Positions 42,758 through 51,731 of a stretch of 64,000 bases of DNA are shown one piece after another. The notes under the pieces are model-generated. The model was not told the origin of the DNA, searched no databases, and worked only from the letters and a program-made list of their open reading frames with translations. Where the stretch lies: contig NZ_JAPWHW010000010.1 in NCBI RefSeq assembly GCF_028369135.1, positions 112,420 to 176,419 on the forward strand, written 5' to 3'. The translations under genes and the position numbers were made by a program. Source of the DNA: Roseovarius sp. ZX-A-9 (lineage in GTDB: Bacteria > Pseudomonadota > Alphaproteobacteria > Rhodobacterales > Rhodobacteraceae). Positions within the stretch are counted from its first letter, which is position 1. Each line of letters begins with the position of its first letter.

Positions 42758-43002
42758 GGCGTCCGTCCTGATCCAAAATCCGTTCTGAAGTGGATTTCGG
42801 CGCGATTAAGACGACCCTGTGGCAAAAGCCTCGTCCCGGATGTATCGGTTCAGAACTTTTGAACAACCGCCTTGTTCCGATTGCAAGCCGATGATGACCC
42901 TTCAGGCATGGCAGATCATCCGCGTTCTGCGCGTTTTGGCGCGGCGCAGTAAATCGCTGGCAAGAGAACGGCTGCCAGAATTGCGCAGCAGGGGGCCTTG
43001 CT

Positions 43003-43797
43003 TTATCTCAGCAGTCCCACCTCCACCGCGTCGTCGATATACGGGTTCTCCTTGCGGCTGGCCTCGTAGCTCTCTGGCTCGATTTCCGCGTAGAGCAGCG
43101 CGTCACCCGTCTGCGGTGCCGCGGCGAGCACGGCGCCATCGGGGGCGGCGATCGACGAACATCCCTGAAAGGTAAACGCCTCGTCGCTGTCCGCATGGTT
43201 GGCGTAGGCCACGAAAACCTGGTTCTCATAGGCACGTGTGCGGATCACATGCTCGGCGATGAAGGTACCGGGGGCACCGAGGGGCAGGGCGGTCGGCACT
43301 GCGATCAGCTCCGCACCGGCACGGGCGAGGCGGCGGGCGTTTTCGGGAAATTCGATATCGTAGCAGATCAGCACGCCGACCCGCAGACCATCCAGTTCGG
43401 CAATGACGGTCGAGGGGCCGGGGCTCTGGAAATGCGCTTTCTCGTAGTCGCCGTAAAGACATCCCTTGCGGTAGATTACCGGCGGCTCATCACGGGTCGC
43501 ATCGATCACCATCGCGCTGATATGGCGCGTATCGCCCCATGTTTCGGGAAACCCGGCAATCAGGCTGATGCCGATCTCGCGCGAGGCCTGCCCCAGTTCG
43601 GCGGCCCATGCGCCATCCGCAGGCTCTGCCAACCCGGCAAAGCCCTCGCGGCGCCCATAGCCCGACAGCGCAAGCTCGGGCGCGATCAGCAGGCTGGCAC
43701 CGTGGTTGGCGGCTTCGCGCATCGCGGCCTTGATCCGGTCGGTGCGCCCCGCGTGATTGCCGCCCTGTGCGGACATCTGGAAAACGGCGAGTTTCAT
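43003..43797 (-). CDS. Carbon-nitrogen hydrolase (nitrilase superfamily)
   Basis: The 264-residue protein has the catalytic triad Glu41 (APELALSG), Lys111 (YRKGCLYG) and Cys145 (LICYDIEFPE). It hydrolyses an amide, carbamoyl or nitrile bond. The length fits omega-amidases and small aliphatic amidases. It lies 31 bases after the alcohol dehydrogenase on the same strand, and near an agmatinase-family gene, so an omega-amide or carbamoyl-amine substrate is plausible but unproven. Confidence 0.88.
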   Translation of the reverse strand: MKLAVFQMSAQGGNHAGRTDRIKAAMREAANHGASLLIAPELALSGYGRREGFAGLAEPADGAWAAELGQASREIGISLIAGFPETWGDTRHISAMVIDATRDEPPVIYRKGCLYGDYEKAHFQSPGPSTVIAELDGLRVGVLICYDIEFPENARRLARAGAELIAVPTALPLGAPGTFIAEHVIRTRAYENQVFVAYANHADSDEAFTFQGCSSIAAPDGAVLAAAPQTGDALLYAEIEPESYEASRKENPYIDDAVEVGLLR

Positions 43798-43828
43798 GTT
43801 TGGGCCTCCTTTATGCCTACACCTGATG

Positions 43829-44869
43829 TCACAACGAAAAGTCGATGCAAAGCCGCCCGGTCACCTCGCCCCGTTTCAGCCGGTCAAGCGCATCGTTGAC
43901 CTGTGACAGCGGCAGCGTCTGGATGTCGATGGGCAGTGGCCGCTTGGCGGCGAAGTCGAGGAAATCGATCATGTCCTGTCGCGTGCCGACGGACGAGCCA
44001 AAGACACGGTGGCCGCCATCGATCAGCCACATCATCGACAGGTCCACGGGCTCGTGCACCATGGCGACGGCGACCACCGCGCTCATCGGGTTGACGGCGT
44101 CGCGGATGGTGGACCAGACCGCCGGGCTGGGCGCGAAATTGACGGTGACATCCGCACCGCCTGCGGCCTTGACCGCCGCACCCGCGTCAGGGCCTGCGGG
44201 GATGATGTGATCCGCGCCAAGCGCCTTTGCCGTATTCAGCTTGGCAGGGTCCATGTCGATCACGAAGACCTGCGCGCCGCGTGCGCGTGCGATCATCACC
44301 GCATATTGCCCCAACCCTCCCGCGCCGATGATCAGGACGTTGCTGCCGGGCTTGACCTCGGCGCGCGCCAGCGCCGACCAGGCCGTGAGACCCGCACACA
44401 AGAGCGGGCCGCCCTTGACCGGGTCGATGCCGTCGGGAATGGGGATGGTGAACGCCGCAGGCGATAGGGCGTATTCTGCGAAAGCGCCGTTTTTCTGCAC
44501 GCCACGCGCAGTCTGGCTCTCGCAATATGTCTCCCACCCGCTGCGGCAAGGCTTGCACGCAAGGCAGGTTTCATAGAGCCACGGCAGGCCGACGCGGGTG
44601 CCGATGGCCGGAGCGCCGGGCGTGTCCGGGCCGATCTGCACGACGCGACCGATGCCCTCGTGACCGAAAATCACAGGGTAGTACTCCTCCGGCAGGTTCT
44701 CTTGCCCGTCGCGCAGATGCAGGTCCGAATGGCAAACGCCGCAGCTTTCCAGCTTTACCAGCACCTCGCCGCGGCCGGGTTTGGGTGTTTCCACCTCGCG
44801 TAGCTCAAGGGGTGCGCCGGGGCCGTCGCAAAGCGCGGCGATCATCGAGGCGGGCGGAGCGGCTGTCAT
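43829..44869 (-). CDS. Zinc-dependent alcohol dehydrogenase
   Basis: The 346-residue MDR enzyme has catalytic zinc ligands C46 and H70-E71 (GVCHSDLH; GHEGIG), structural zinc cysteines at 102, 105, 108 and 116, and GAGGLGQYAVMIARARGA as the NAD-binding loop. Start 44869 follows GAGGA seven bases upstream. It is divergent from a LysR gene that likely controls it and transcribed with the nitrilase. Confidence 0.9.
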   Translation of the reverse strand: MTAAPPASMIAALCDGPGAPLELREVETPKPGRGEVLVKLESCGVCHSDLHLRDGQENLPEEYYPVIFGHEGIGRVVQIGPDTPGAPAIGTRVGLPWLYETCLACKPCRSGWETYCESQTARGVQKNGAFAEYALSPAAFTIPIPDGIDPVKGGPLLCAGLTAWSALARAEVKPGSNVLIIGAGGLGQYAVMIARARGAQVFVIDMDPAKLNTAKALGADHIIPAGPDAGAAVKAAGGADVTVNFAPSPAVWSTIRDAVNPMSAVVAVAMVHEPVDLSMMWLIDGGHRVFGSSVGTRQDMIDFLDFAAKRPLPIDIQTLPLSQVNDALDRLKRGEVTGRLCIDFSL

Positions 44870-44994
44870 CTGGGTGTCCTCATACAATACGCGGACAGGC
44901 CATGCGCCCGCCGGTTGCAGGGACGATAGGCGACCTGCCAGCGCGCGCATATACGCCATTGCAATTCGATACATTTGCCGCTTTCAATGGAAGC

Positions 44995-45885
44995 ATGAAA
45001 GTAACCGGTTCTGACATCCATTTACTGAGCGTTTTCGACAGTGTCGTGCGCAATAACGGGTTCTCCGCGGCGCAGGTCGAACTGGGCCTGAGCCAGCCGA
45101 CGATCTCGAACCATATCACCGCTTTGGAGGAACGGCTGGGCGTCAAGCTGTGCCAGCGCGGACGACGCGGTTTCCTGCTGACCGAAAAGGGGCGGATGGT
45201 GCATGAGATCGGGGTGGCGATGCTGGACTCGCTCAACACCCATTCGGCGCATCTGGCGGAACTCCGGGGCAATCTGGTCGGCCAGCTCAAGATTGCCATG
45301 GTAGACGCGATCACCACCGATCACGACTGCAAGCTGCCCGAGGCGATCCGCCAGTTCACCCAGAAGGCGCCGGCCGTGCGGATCGAACTGGCCATCTCGA
45401 ACCCGCAGGACATCATGTCAGGGCTGCTTGATGGCAGTTGCCACATCGGCTTTGGCAGCTTTGACAACTTGGTTTCAGGGCTGCATGTGAGTGATCTCTA
45501 TGTCGAGCCGCATGCGCTCTACTGCGCAGATACGCATCCATTCTTTGCCCGCGCCGATGCCGATATCCCCGACGCCGAAATCGAAGCCACGCCCTGGGTG
45601 CATCGCGGCTATTGGAGCCAGCAAAGGCAGAAGTCCTTTGGCCTGTCCGATGCGGACAGGATCGTGCGCCATATCGAATCACAGCTGATGATGGTTCTGA
45701 GCGGTGCCTATATCGGGCTGCTGCCCGAACATCTTGCAGCGTCCTTTGAGGCGGAAGGGCGGCTGCGTCGGATGGCCTTCGAGAAGTACAATTTTGGCTG
45801 CCAGATGCAGCTGATCCGCCGCTCCGGCGCGGTGCCGAAAGTGATCGGATTGTTCTGGAAAACGCTTCAGGAGTGCTATGTCTGA
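44995..45885 (+). CDS. LysR-family transcriptional regulator
   Basis: The 296-residue protein has an N-terminal winged helix (GFSAAQVELGLSQPTISNHI) and a LysR substrate-binding domain. It lies between the leftward alcohol dehydrogenase and the rightward agmatinase gene, so it may govern both arms in response to an amine or guanidino compound. Start chosen at the conserved MKVTGSDIHLL. Confidence 0.88.
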   Translation: MKVTGSDIHLLSVFDSVVRNNGFSAAQVELGLSQPTISNHITALEERLGVKLCQRGRRGFLLTEKGRMVHEIGVAMLDSLNTHSAHLAELRGNLVGQLKIAMVDAITTDHDCKLPEAIRQFTQKAPAVRIELAISNPQDIMSGLLDGSCHIGFGSFDNLVSGLHVSDLYVEPHALYCADTHPFFARADADIPDAEIEATPWVHRGYWSQQRQKSFGLSDADRIVRHIESQLMMVLSGAYIGLLPEHLAASFEAEGRLRRMAFEKYNFGCQMQLIRRSGAVPKVIGLFWKTLQECYV

Positions 45886-45998
45886 GAATACATTGGCATC
45901 TGCAAATGTAAGGTTTTGGCGAATGGTATATGTGAACGGTGCGAAGGTTCATAGGTTGCGCGGGACACATCCACAGCGGAACCACAGGAGGCGGCCAG

Positions 45999-46961
45999 AT
46001 GCCAAATGATCCCAACACAGCCCGGTTCAATCAGCCACTGGGCGGCAATGACATGCCTCGCTTCGGTGGCACGACAACGATGATGCGGCTGCCCTCGCAG
46101 AAAACCGCAGAGGGTTTGGATGCTTGTTTCGTTGGCATTCCGATGGATATCGGCACATCGAACCGCGCCGGCACCCGGCACGGCCCGCGAGCGATCCGGG
46201 CCGAGAGCGGCATGATGCGGCCCTTCAATATGGCCACTGGCGCAGCACCTTTTGCAAAGATGCAGGTGGCCGATATCGGCGATGTGGCGATCAACACGTT
46301 CGACCTCAAGAAGACGGTGGATATCATCACCGCCGCCTATGACCAGATCCTGCAACACGACACCGTGCCGTTGACGCTGGGCGGCGATCACACGCTAAGC
46401 TACCCGGTGCTGCGCAGCATCGCGAAAAAGCACGGGCCGGTGGCGCTCATCCATATCGACGCGCATGCGGATACCAATGACGAGATGTTCGGCGAAAAGA
46501 TCGCCCACGGCACACCGTTCCGCCGGGCCGTCGATGACGGGCTTTTGCAGAACGACAAGGTGTTCCAGATCGGCCTGCGCGGCACTGGCTATGCACCGGA
46601 TGATTTCGACTGGGGGCGCGATCAGGGCTTTACCGTGATCCCGGCCGAAGAATGCTGGCACAAGTCCATGACCCCGCTGATGGCCGATATCCGCGACAAG
46701 ATCGGCGATGCGCCGGTATACCTGACCTATGATATCGACAGCCTCGATCCGTCGATCGCGCCCGGAACCGGCACCATGGAAATCGGTGGGCTGACCACCA
46801 TCCAGGCGTTGGAGATCGTGCGCGGCTGCAAGGGGCTGAACCTGGTCGGCGCTGATCTGGTCGAGGTTTCGCCGCCCTATGATACAACGGGCGCCACGGC
46901 TATGCTCGGGGCCAACCTGCTCTACGAGATGCTCTGCGTTTTGCCCAAGACCTGGGCCTGA
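45999..46961 (+). CDS. Agmatinase / guanidino ureohydrolase
   Basis: The 320-residue ureohydrolase has the manganese motifs GGDHTLS, HIDAHADTND and YDIDSLDPSIAPGTG. It releases urea from agmatine, guanidinobutyrate or guanidinopropionate; the loop residues that choose among them cannot be judged here. A strong AGGAGG site precedes ATG 45999. The polyamine-type ABC transporter directly downstream supports agmatine or a related compound. Confidence 0.9.
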   Translation: MPNDPNTARFNQPLGGNDMPRFGGTTTMMRLPSQKTAEGLDACFVGIPMDIGTSNRAGTRHGPRAIRAESGMMRPFNMATGAAPFAKMQVADIGDVAINTFDLKKTVDIITAAYDQILQHDTVPLTLGGDHTLSYPVLRSIAKKHGPVALIHIDAHADTNDEMFGEKIAHGTPFRRAVDDGLLQNDKVFQIGLRGTGYAPDDFDWGRDQGFTVIPAEECWHKSMTPLMADIRDKIGDAPVYLTYDIDSLDPSIAPGTGTMEIGGLTTIQALEIVRGCKGLNLVGADLVEVSPPYDTTGATAMLGANLLYEMLCVLPKTWA

Positions 46962-46986
46962 CCAAAAACCAACAAGGAGAGAACTG

Positions 46987-48066
46987 ATGAAATCAACATT
47001 CACTCGCCGTCGCTTCATGGGCACAGCCGCCGCCACTGGCGTGGCCACTCTTGCTGCGCCGTCAATCCTGCGCGCCGCTGGAGAGCCGATCAAGGTCGGC
47101 ACCTATGGTGGCTTCTTTGAATCGAGCTTCAAGGAGTTCATCTTTCCCGAGTTCACCAAGGCCACGGGCATCGAAGTCAATTCCGTCGCCGTGCCTACGG
47201 GCGAAACATGGCTGGTCCAGATCAAGAACGCCGCCCGCGCCAAGACCGCGCCGGCGGATGTCTCGCTGATGGCGGGCATTCCGCGCAACAACGGCGCGCG
47301 GCAAAAGTTGTTCCAGACGCTGGATGAATCGAAGCTTCCGAACCTCAAGAACATGCCCGACCGGTTCCAGGATCGCTACGAAGATGGTGGGCTTTACGGT
47401 GTGGGCGGCGTGTCGTGGTACATCACGCTGTGCACCAACTCTGACGAGATCCCCGTCGCACCCGAGAGCTGGGCGGCACTGTGGGATAGCCAGTATGAAG
47501 GGAAGATCGGGCTTCTGGGGCTGGCGACGAACTCGTTCCTGCTCGAAGTGACGGCCACCACCTTCTTTGGCGGCACCGACATTCTGGACACCAAGGAAGG
47601 CATCCAGAAAGTCTTCGACAAGCTGAGCGAAGTCGTGCCCAACGTGCGCCTGTGGTACAAGGACGAGGGATCGTTCCAGCAACAGTTGCAGGATGGCGAG
47701 ATCCCGATGGGCCAGTACTATCACGACGTGGCGGGCCTTGCCGCTGCCGAGGGCTTCCCGGTGGTCTCGACCTTCCCCAAGGAGGGCGGCATTCTGGACA
47801 GTGGCTACTGGATCGTGCCCGAATATGCCAACGCGGTGGATGAAGTGCATGAATTCATCAATTTCATGTCGACGCCCGAAACCCAGGCGCTGCTGTCGCG
47901 CAATGTCGGCACGGCGCCGGTGATCAACACCGATCTGATGGACCTCAGCGAGGCCGAACTGGCGGCCGTCGCCAGCCCGCTGGAGCCGATCATCCCGCGT
48001 TATGACATCTATCAGGAACATGCCGCCTGGATTTCGGATACCTGGAACAAGATGATCGCAGGGTAG
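46987..48066 (+). CDS. ABC transporter substrate-binding protein (PotD/PotF-like)
   Basis: The 359-residue periplasmic protein has a Tat-type signal (TRRRFMGTAAATGVATLAAP, cleavage near residue 30) and the type II binding-protein fold of the spermidine/putrescine group (TYGGFFESSFKE, WNKM at the end). It is 25 bases after the agmatinase gene. The usual acidic residues for amine binding cannot be assigned with certainty. Confidence 0.88.
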   Translation: MKSTFTRRRFMGTAAATGVATLAAPSILRAAGEPIKVGTYGGFFESSFKEFIFPEFTKATGIEVNSVAVPTGETWLVQIKNAARAKTAPADVSLMAGIPRNNGARQKLFQTLDESKLPNLKNMPDRFQDRYEDGGLYGVGGVSWYITLCTNSDEIPVAPESWAALWDSQYEGKIGLLGLATNSFLLEVTATTFFGGTDILDTKEGIQKVFDKLSEVVPNVRLWYKDEGSFQQQLQDGEIPMGQYYHDVAGLAAAEGFPVVSTFPKEGGILDSGYWIVPEYANAVDEVHEFINFMSTPETQALLSRNVGTAPVINTDLMDLSEAELAAVASPLEPIIPRYDIYQEHAAWISDTWNKMIAG

Positions 48067-48090
48067 GGCCGGACCCTATCCCTATCCACA

Positions 48091-48119
48091 GGCCCGCCCG
48101 GCAATGGGCGGGCCTCTTT
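48091..48119 (+). terminator. Intra-operon hairpin after the binding-protein gene
   Basis: GGCCCGCCC and GGGCGGGCC are perfect arms followed by TCTTT. It lies between the binding protein and ATPase genes and probably lowers downstream expression, as in many ABC operons where the binding protein is made in excess. Confidence 0.75.
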
Positions 48120-48148
48120 GCCACACGAAGCCCAGGAGAACGCGTGCC

Positions 48149-49207
48149 ATGTCTGGTCTCATCATCGAAGGCGTCACCAAGAAATTCGGCAATGTCACCG
48201 CCGTCGAGGATGTGAACCTGCATTTCAAAACCGGCGAGATGATCTGTTTTCTCGGCCCGTCGGGCTGCGGCAAGACCACGCTCTTGCGGATGATCGCGGG
48301 GCTGGAAGAGCCGACGCAGGGCAGCATCTCTTTCGAGGGAAAGGACCTGACCCGCGTCCCGGTGCACCAACGTGATATCGGCATGGTGTTCCAGTCTTTC
48401 GCGTTGTTCCCGCATCTCAGCGTGGGCGAGAATATCACCTATGCCATGCGCATCCGCGGCCATTCGCGGTCGGAACGCGAGGATCGCGCGAAAGAACTCC
48501 TGGACATGATGCACCTGCCGGGGGTGGCGGACCGGCGCATTTCGCAGCTATCCGGCGGGCAGCGACAGCGCGTTGCCATTGCCCGGGCTCTGGCCCTCAA
48601 CCCGCAGATATTCCTGTTGGACGAACCGATGTCGGCGCTGGATGCAAACCTGCGCGAGGCGATGCAGATCGAGCTGCGCAAGTTGCAGCAGGAGCTGGGC
48701 ATCACCACCGTCGTTGTCACCCACGATCAGACCGAGGCGATGACCATGGCCGACGAGATCGTGGTCATGGGCCGTGCGCGGGTACTGCAGACCGGATCGC
48801 CGATGGAGATCTACAAGAAGCCGGTGGACAAGTTCGTCGCCGGTTTCATCGGCACCAGCAATCTGTTGCCCGCCAAGATGTCGGGCGAAAACGCAGTGCG
48901 TGTGGGTAGTGCGGAATTACGCGTCGAGCACGGTGCCGTGGGACAGCCCGCCGGTACCGATGTGCTGCTGATGACGCGGCCTGAAGAGGTCTTTGTGCGT
49001 CCCATTGGCGCAAGCGCCCCGGCCAATGCCGTCACCGGCAAGGTCAGCTTTGTCCGTGATATCGGTGCGACAATCGAAATCCTGGTGGATTGCGACGGGC
49101 ACGAAGTGATTTCGGTGCTCACACCCAAGGACTGGCCGGATGTGCGGATCGGCGATGCGGTGACGGTGGAGATGCCTGCGGGCGCCTGTACCGTTCTGGC
49201 GGCCTGA
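48149..49207 (+). CDS. ABC transporter ATPase (PotA-like)
   Basis: The 352-residue protein has Walker A GPSGCGKTT, signature LSGGQRQR and Walker B FLLDEPMSALD, plus a C-terminal TOBE domain from about residue 275. This layout is that of polyamine/Fe importers of the PotA family. Start 48149 follows CAGGAGA. Confidence 0.93.
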   Translation: MSGLIIEGVTKKFGNVTAVEDVNLHFKTGEMICFLGPSGCGKTTLLRMIAGLEEPTQGSISFEGKDLTRVPVHQRDIGMVFQSFALFPHLSVGENITYAMRIRGHSRSEREDRAKELLDMMHLPGVADRRISQLSGGQRQRVAIARALALNPQIFLLDEPMSALDANLREAMQIELRKLQQELGITTVVVTHDQTEAMTMADEIVVMGRARVLQTGSPMEIYKKPVDKFVAGFIGTSNLLPAKMSGENAVRVGSAELRVEHGAVGQPAGTDVLLMTRPEEVFVRPIGASAPANAVTGKVSFVRDIGATIEILVDCDGHEVISVLTPKDWPDVRIGDAVTVEMPAGACTVLAA

Positions 49208-49219
49208 GGGGGCGGGGGC

Positions 49220-50062
49220 ATGCAAGAGGGCACCCGCTTGACCCGGTCCATAGGCCTGATCCCGTCATCCGTGATGATCGGCATCTTCTTCATGGTGCCG
49301 TTCGTTCTGATCCTGCTGACCAGCGTTTCGGTCCCCACCGCTGACGGGGACTACCAGCTTGGCTTCAGCCTGGAGCATTTCGACCGGTTCGCGAGCTGGT
49401 TCTATATCGAGCGGGCACTGTTCTCGGCCGGGCTGTGCGCGCTGATCGCGCTGCTGAGCCTGCTGATCGCCTTTCCGTTCACCTATATGCTGACACAGTT
49501 CGGGCCCCGCTCGCAGACCGTCTGGCTGATCTATATTCTGGCGCAGCTGTCGCTGTCGGAAGTGCTGATTGCCTTCAGTTGGCAGATTCTGCTGTCGCGC
49601 ACGGGCGGTATCGCCAATATCCTGGTCTGGGTCGGGCTGGCGGAAAAGAGCTTTTCCATGGCGCCGTCCGCAGGGGCGGTGCTGGCGGCGCTGGTCTACC
49701 TGGCGGTGCCGTTTTCGGTGCTGCTGCTCTACCCGGCGCTCAGCCGGTTGGACCGCAGCCTGACCGAGGCCGCACGCACGCTGGGCGCGTCACCACTGCG
49801 CACGTTTTTCACGGTGGTCGTGCCGGTCACGCGGCCTGCGATCATCTCTGGCGGGGTGACGATATTCGTCCTGACACTTGGTGCGATCATCGTGCCGCAG
49901 GTGTTGGGCAAGCCCGAACACTGGACATTGTCGGTGCTGATCACCGATCAGGCGATCTTCAATTTCAACATGCCGTTTGCCTCGGCGCTCGCGGTTGTGC
50001 TGCTGGTTATCAGTGCCAGTGTCATCTACGGGGTCACGAAATTCTTTGGAGGCAAGTCATGA
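49220..50062 (+). CDS. ABC transporter permease (PotB-like)
   Basis: The 280-residue protein has six transmembrane helices and the EAA loop LTEAARTLGASPLRTFFTVV that docks the ATPase. It overlaps the next permease as ATGA. It pairs with that protein to form the membrane channel. Confidence 0.92.
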   Translation: MQEGTRLTRSIGLIPSSVMIGIFFMVPFVLILLTSVSVPTADGDYQLGFSLEHFDRFASWFYIERALFSAGLCALIALLSLLIAFPFTYMLTQFGPRSQTVWLIYILAQLSLSEVLIAFSWQILLSRTGGIANILVWVGLAEKSFSMAPSAGAVLAALVYLAVPFSVLLLYPALSRLDRSLTEAARTLGASPLRTFFTVVVPVTRPAIISGGVTIFVLTLGAIIVPQVLGKPEHWTLSVLITDQAIFNFNMPFASALAVVLLVISASVIYGVTKFFGGKS

Positions 50063-50844
50063 ACATCCTGCGCCGCCTCTACCTGGCAATCTTCGCGATA
50101 TACCTGATCGGCCCGATCATCGTGATCACTGCCGTGTCGTTCAACGAAAAGCGGTTCCTTGCCTTCCCGCCGCGCGGGTTTTCCTTTCGCTGGTATGCCG
50201 AGATTTTTGTCGCGAATGACTGGTTTGCCGCGCTGATGAATTCGCTGGTAATCGCGTTGGCCGCCGCCACGCTGTCGGTGCTGATCGCGCTGCCGGTGGC
50301 CTATACTGCATGGCGCTACGGTCTGCGCTATGCGCGGGCGCTTTTCGGGCTGGGGATCGCGCCCTTTATCCTGCCGCCGGTGATCATGGCGTTGGGGTTC
50401 TTGCTGCTGTTCACCAGCACCGGCTTTCACGGGCTGATGATCAACGTGATCATCGCGCACGCGATCTTTCTGCTGGCGTTGCCGCTGGTCACGATCTCGC
50501 TGGGGTTGGAGAGTGTCGATAAATCCCTGATCGAGGCAAGCCAGACCATGGGCGCCAGCAATGCGGTGGTCTTTCGCACCGTGATCCTGCCCATCGCGGC
50601 GCCTTTCGCCTTTGCCGGGTTTGCCTTCTGCTTCGTGCTCAGCCTCAATGAATATATCATCGCGCTGATGACCGTCGGCTTTACGGTCGAGACGCTGCCG
50701 GTCAAGATTTTCAACGCGCTGCGCTATGGCTATTCGCCGGTTATCGCTTCTATCGCGGTGGTTTTCCTGCTGATCAATATCACGGTGTTCAGCCTGATCG
50801 CCCGGTTTTCGAACCTCACTCGCATCCTGGGCGCGCAGGACTAG
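50059..50844 (+). CDS. ABC transporter permease (PotC-like)
   Basis: The 261-residue protein has six helices and the EAA loop LIEASQTMGASNAVVFRTVI. NEYIIALMTVGFTVETLPVKI is typical of PotC. It is the last gene of the transporter operon; a decayed glyoxalase fragment follows at once. Confidence 0.92.
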   Translation: MNILRRLYLAIFAIYLIGPIIVITAVSFNEKRFLAFPPRGFSFRWYAEIFVANDWFAALMNSLVIALAAATLSVLIALPVAYTAWRYGLRYARALFGLGIAPFILPPVIMALGFLLLFTSTGFHGLMINVIIAHAIFLLALPLVTISLGLESVDKSLIEASQTMGASNAVVFRTVILPIAAPFAFAGFAFCFVLSLNEYIIALMTVGFTVETLPVKIFNALRYGYSPVIASIAVVFLLINITVFSLIARFSNLTRILGAQD

Positions 50845-50981
50845 CGGGCTCGGGTGAGGGCGCGCCGGGAGTGCGGGCTAATTATTCGATACCGGATGTC
50901 TATGCCGCCTATCTGCGTGATCCCTTCGGCAACAAGCCGGAGGCAGTGCATAACGGGTTCTCAGATTACGAAGCGGCGTGA
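50842..50981 (+). pseudogene. Remnant of a VOC-family (glyoxalase-like) gene
   Basis: One frame reads EGAPGVRANYSIPDVYAAYL then RDPFGNKPEAVHNGF before a stop. This is the C-terminal motif of VOC proteins, where the pattern is YYAAFVRDPDGNKIEAV. No N-terminal part exists because the frame runs into the end of the permease gene. It is a truncated leftover. Confidence 0.65.
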
Positions 50982-51050
50982 GGCGGCGTGCGAAGGGCGC
51001 CACGGGCCGATTGTCGGGCCCGTATCATACTAGCTTTGAGCCAAGGCACA

Positions 51051-51074
51051 CCCGAGGCGCGCTTGCGCCTCGGG
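51051..51074. terminator. Strong hairpin between the transporter and the catabolic cluster
   Basis: CCCGAGGCGC and GCGCCTCGGG pair perfectly around a four-base loop. It lies between convergent transcription units, with no T-tract on either side. A second, weaker stem (ACGGGCC/GGCCCGT) lies at 51002-51023. Confidence 0.5.
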
Positions 51075-51096
51075 GCCGAGGGTCTGGCGGCAAGGT

Positions 51097-51702
51097 TCAG
51101 TCAACGCCTGCCGGGTTCTGCACATCGCGGCCCAATGCAGCTAGATCGGAATACCGGTCACCGATCCTGTGATGCGGACGTCCACCGGTCGCCGCCCCCA
51201 GCGCCACGACCACTTCGTCATGTGCGGGCGCATCGTAGATCGAGAACTGCACCGTCAGGTAATGCGATCGCCGCCCGGTGTCGTGCTTGTCCATCAGCGG
51301 CACCTGTATTTGGGTGTTTGCAGGGCCGCGCGTGTTGGTGAAGCCCAGATAGCTCTTGGCACCCACGGCCTCGCGGTAAAAATTGCCGAATTGCAGCGTG
51401 TGGATCAACGCCGAGGCATGTTCCAACTCGCAATCGGTGCCTGCAATGCAGGCTTTGCCGTAGGCCTCAATGGCGTCACCTGATCCGGCCAGCGCGATCA
51501 GTCGGTCGGTCAGGACCTTGCCTAGTGGTGGTGCCAGGCGCTTGATCTCGGGGGCCAGATCCTCGACATAGCCCAGCCCGTGCCACGGATTGCGCAGCAC
51601 GGCGGCCACGCCGATCATTCGCAGCACAGGGTCGGCGGCACGTTCCCCTTCGCGGTGGATGTCCTCGTCGAAAGTCACGATTTTGCGCAGTTCAGGAAAC
51701 AT
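51097..51702 (-). CDS. Amino acid synthesis family protein (DUF1185)
   Basis: The 201-residue protein matches the family named amino acid synthesis (AA_synth, DUF1185): it starts MFPELRKIVTFDEDIHREG, with GTDCELEHASALIHTLQFG and DEVVVALGAATGGRPHHRIG. The true activity is unknown. In other bacteria the family often accompanies flavin monooxygenases and flavin reductases, as it does here. Confidence 0.82.
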   Translation of the reverse strand: MFPELRKIVTFDEDIHREGERAADPVLRMIGVAAVLRNPWHGLGYVEDLAPEIKRLAPPLGKVLTDRLIALAGSGDAIEAYGKACIAGTDCELEHASALIHTLQFGNFYREAVGAKSYLGFTNTRGPANTQIQVPLMDKHDTGRRSHYLTVQFSIYDAPAHDEVVVALGAATGGRPHHRIGDRYSDLAALGRDVQNPAGVD

Positions 51703-51731
51703 GAATTACCTCTTGGATCATGGTTGAAATG

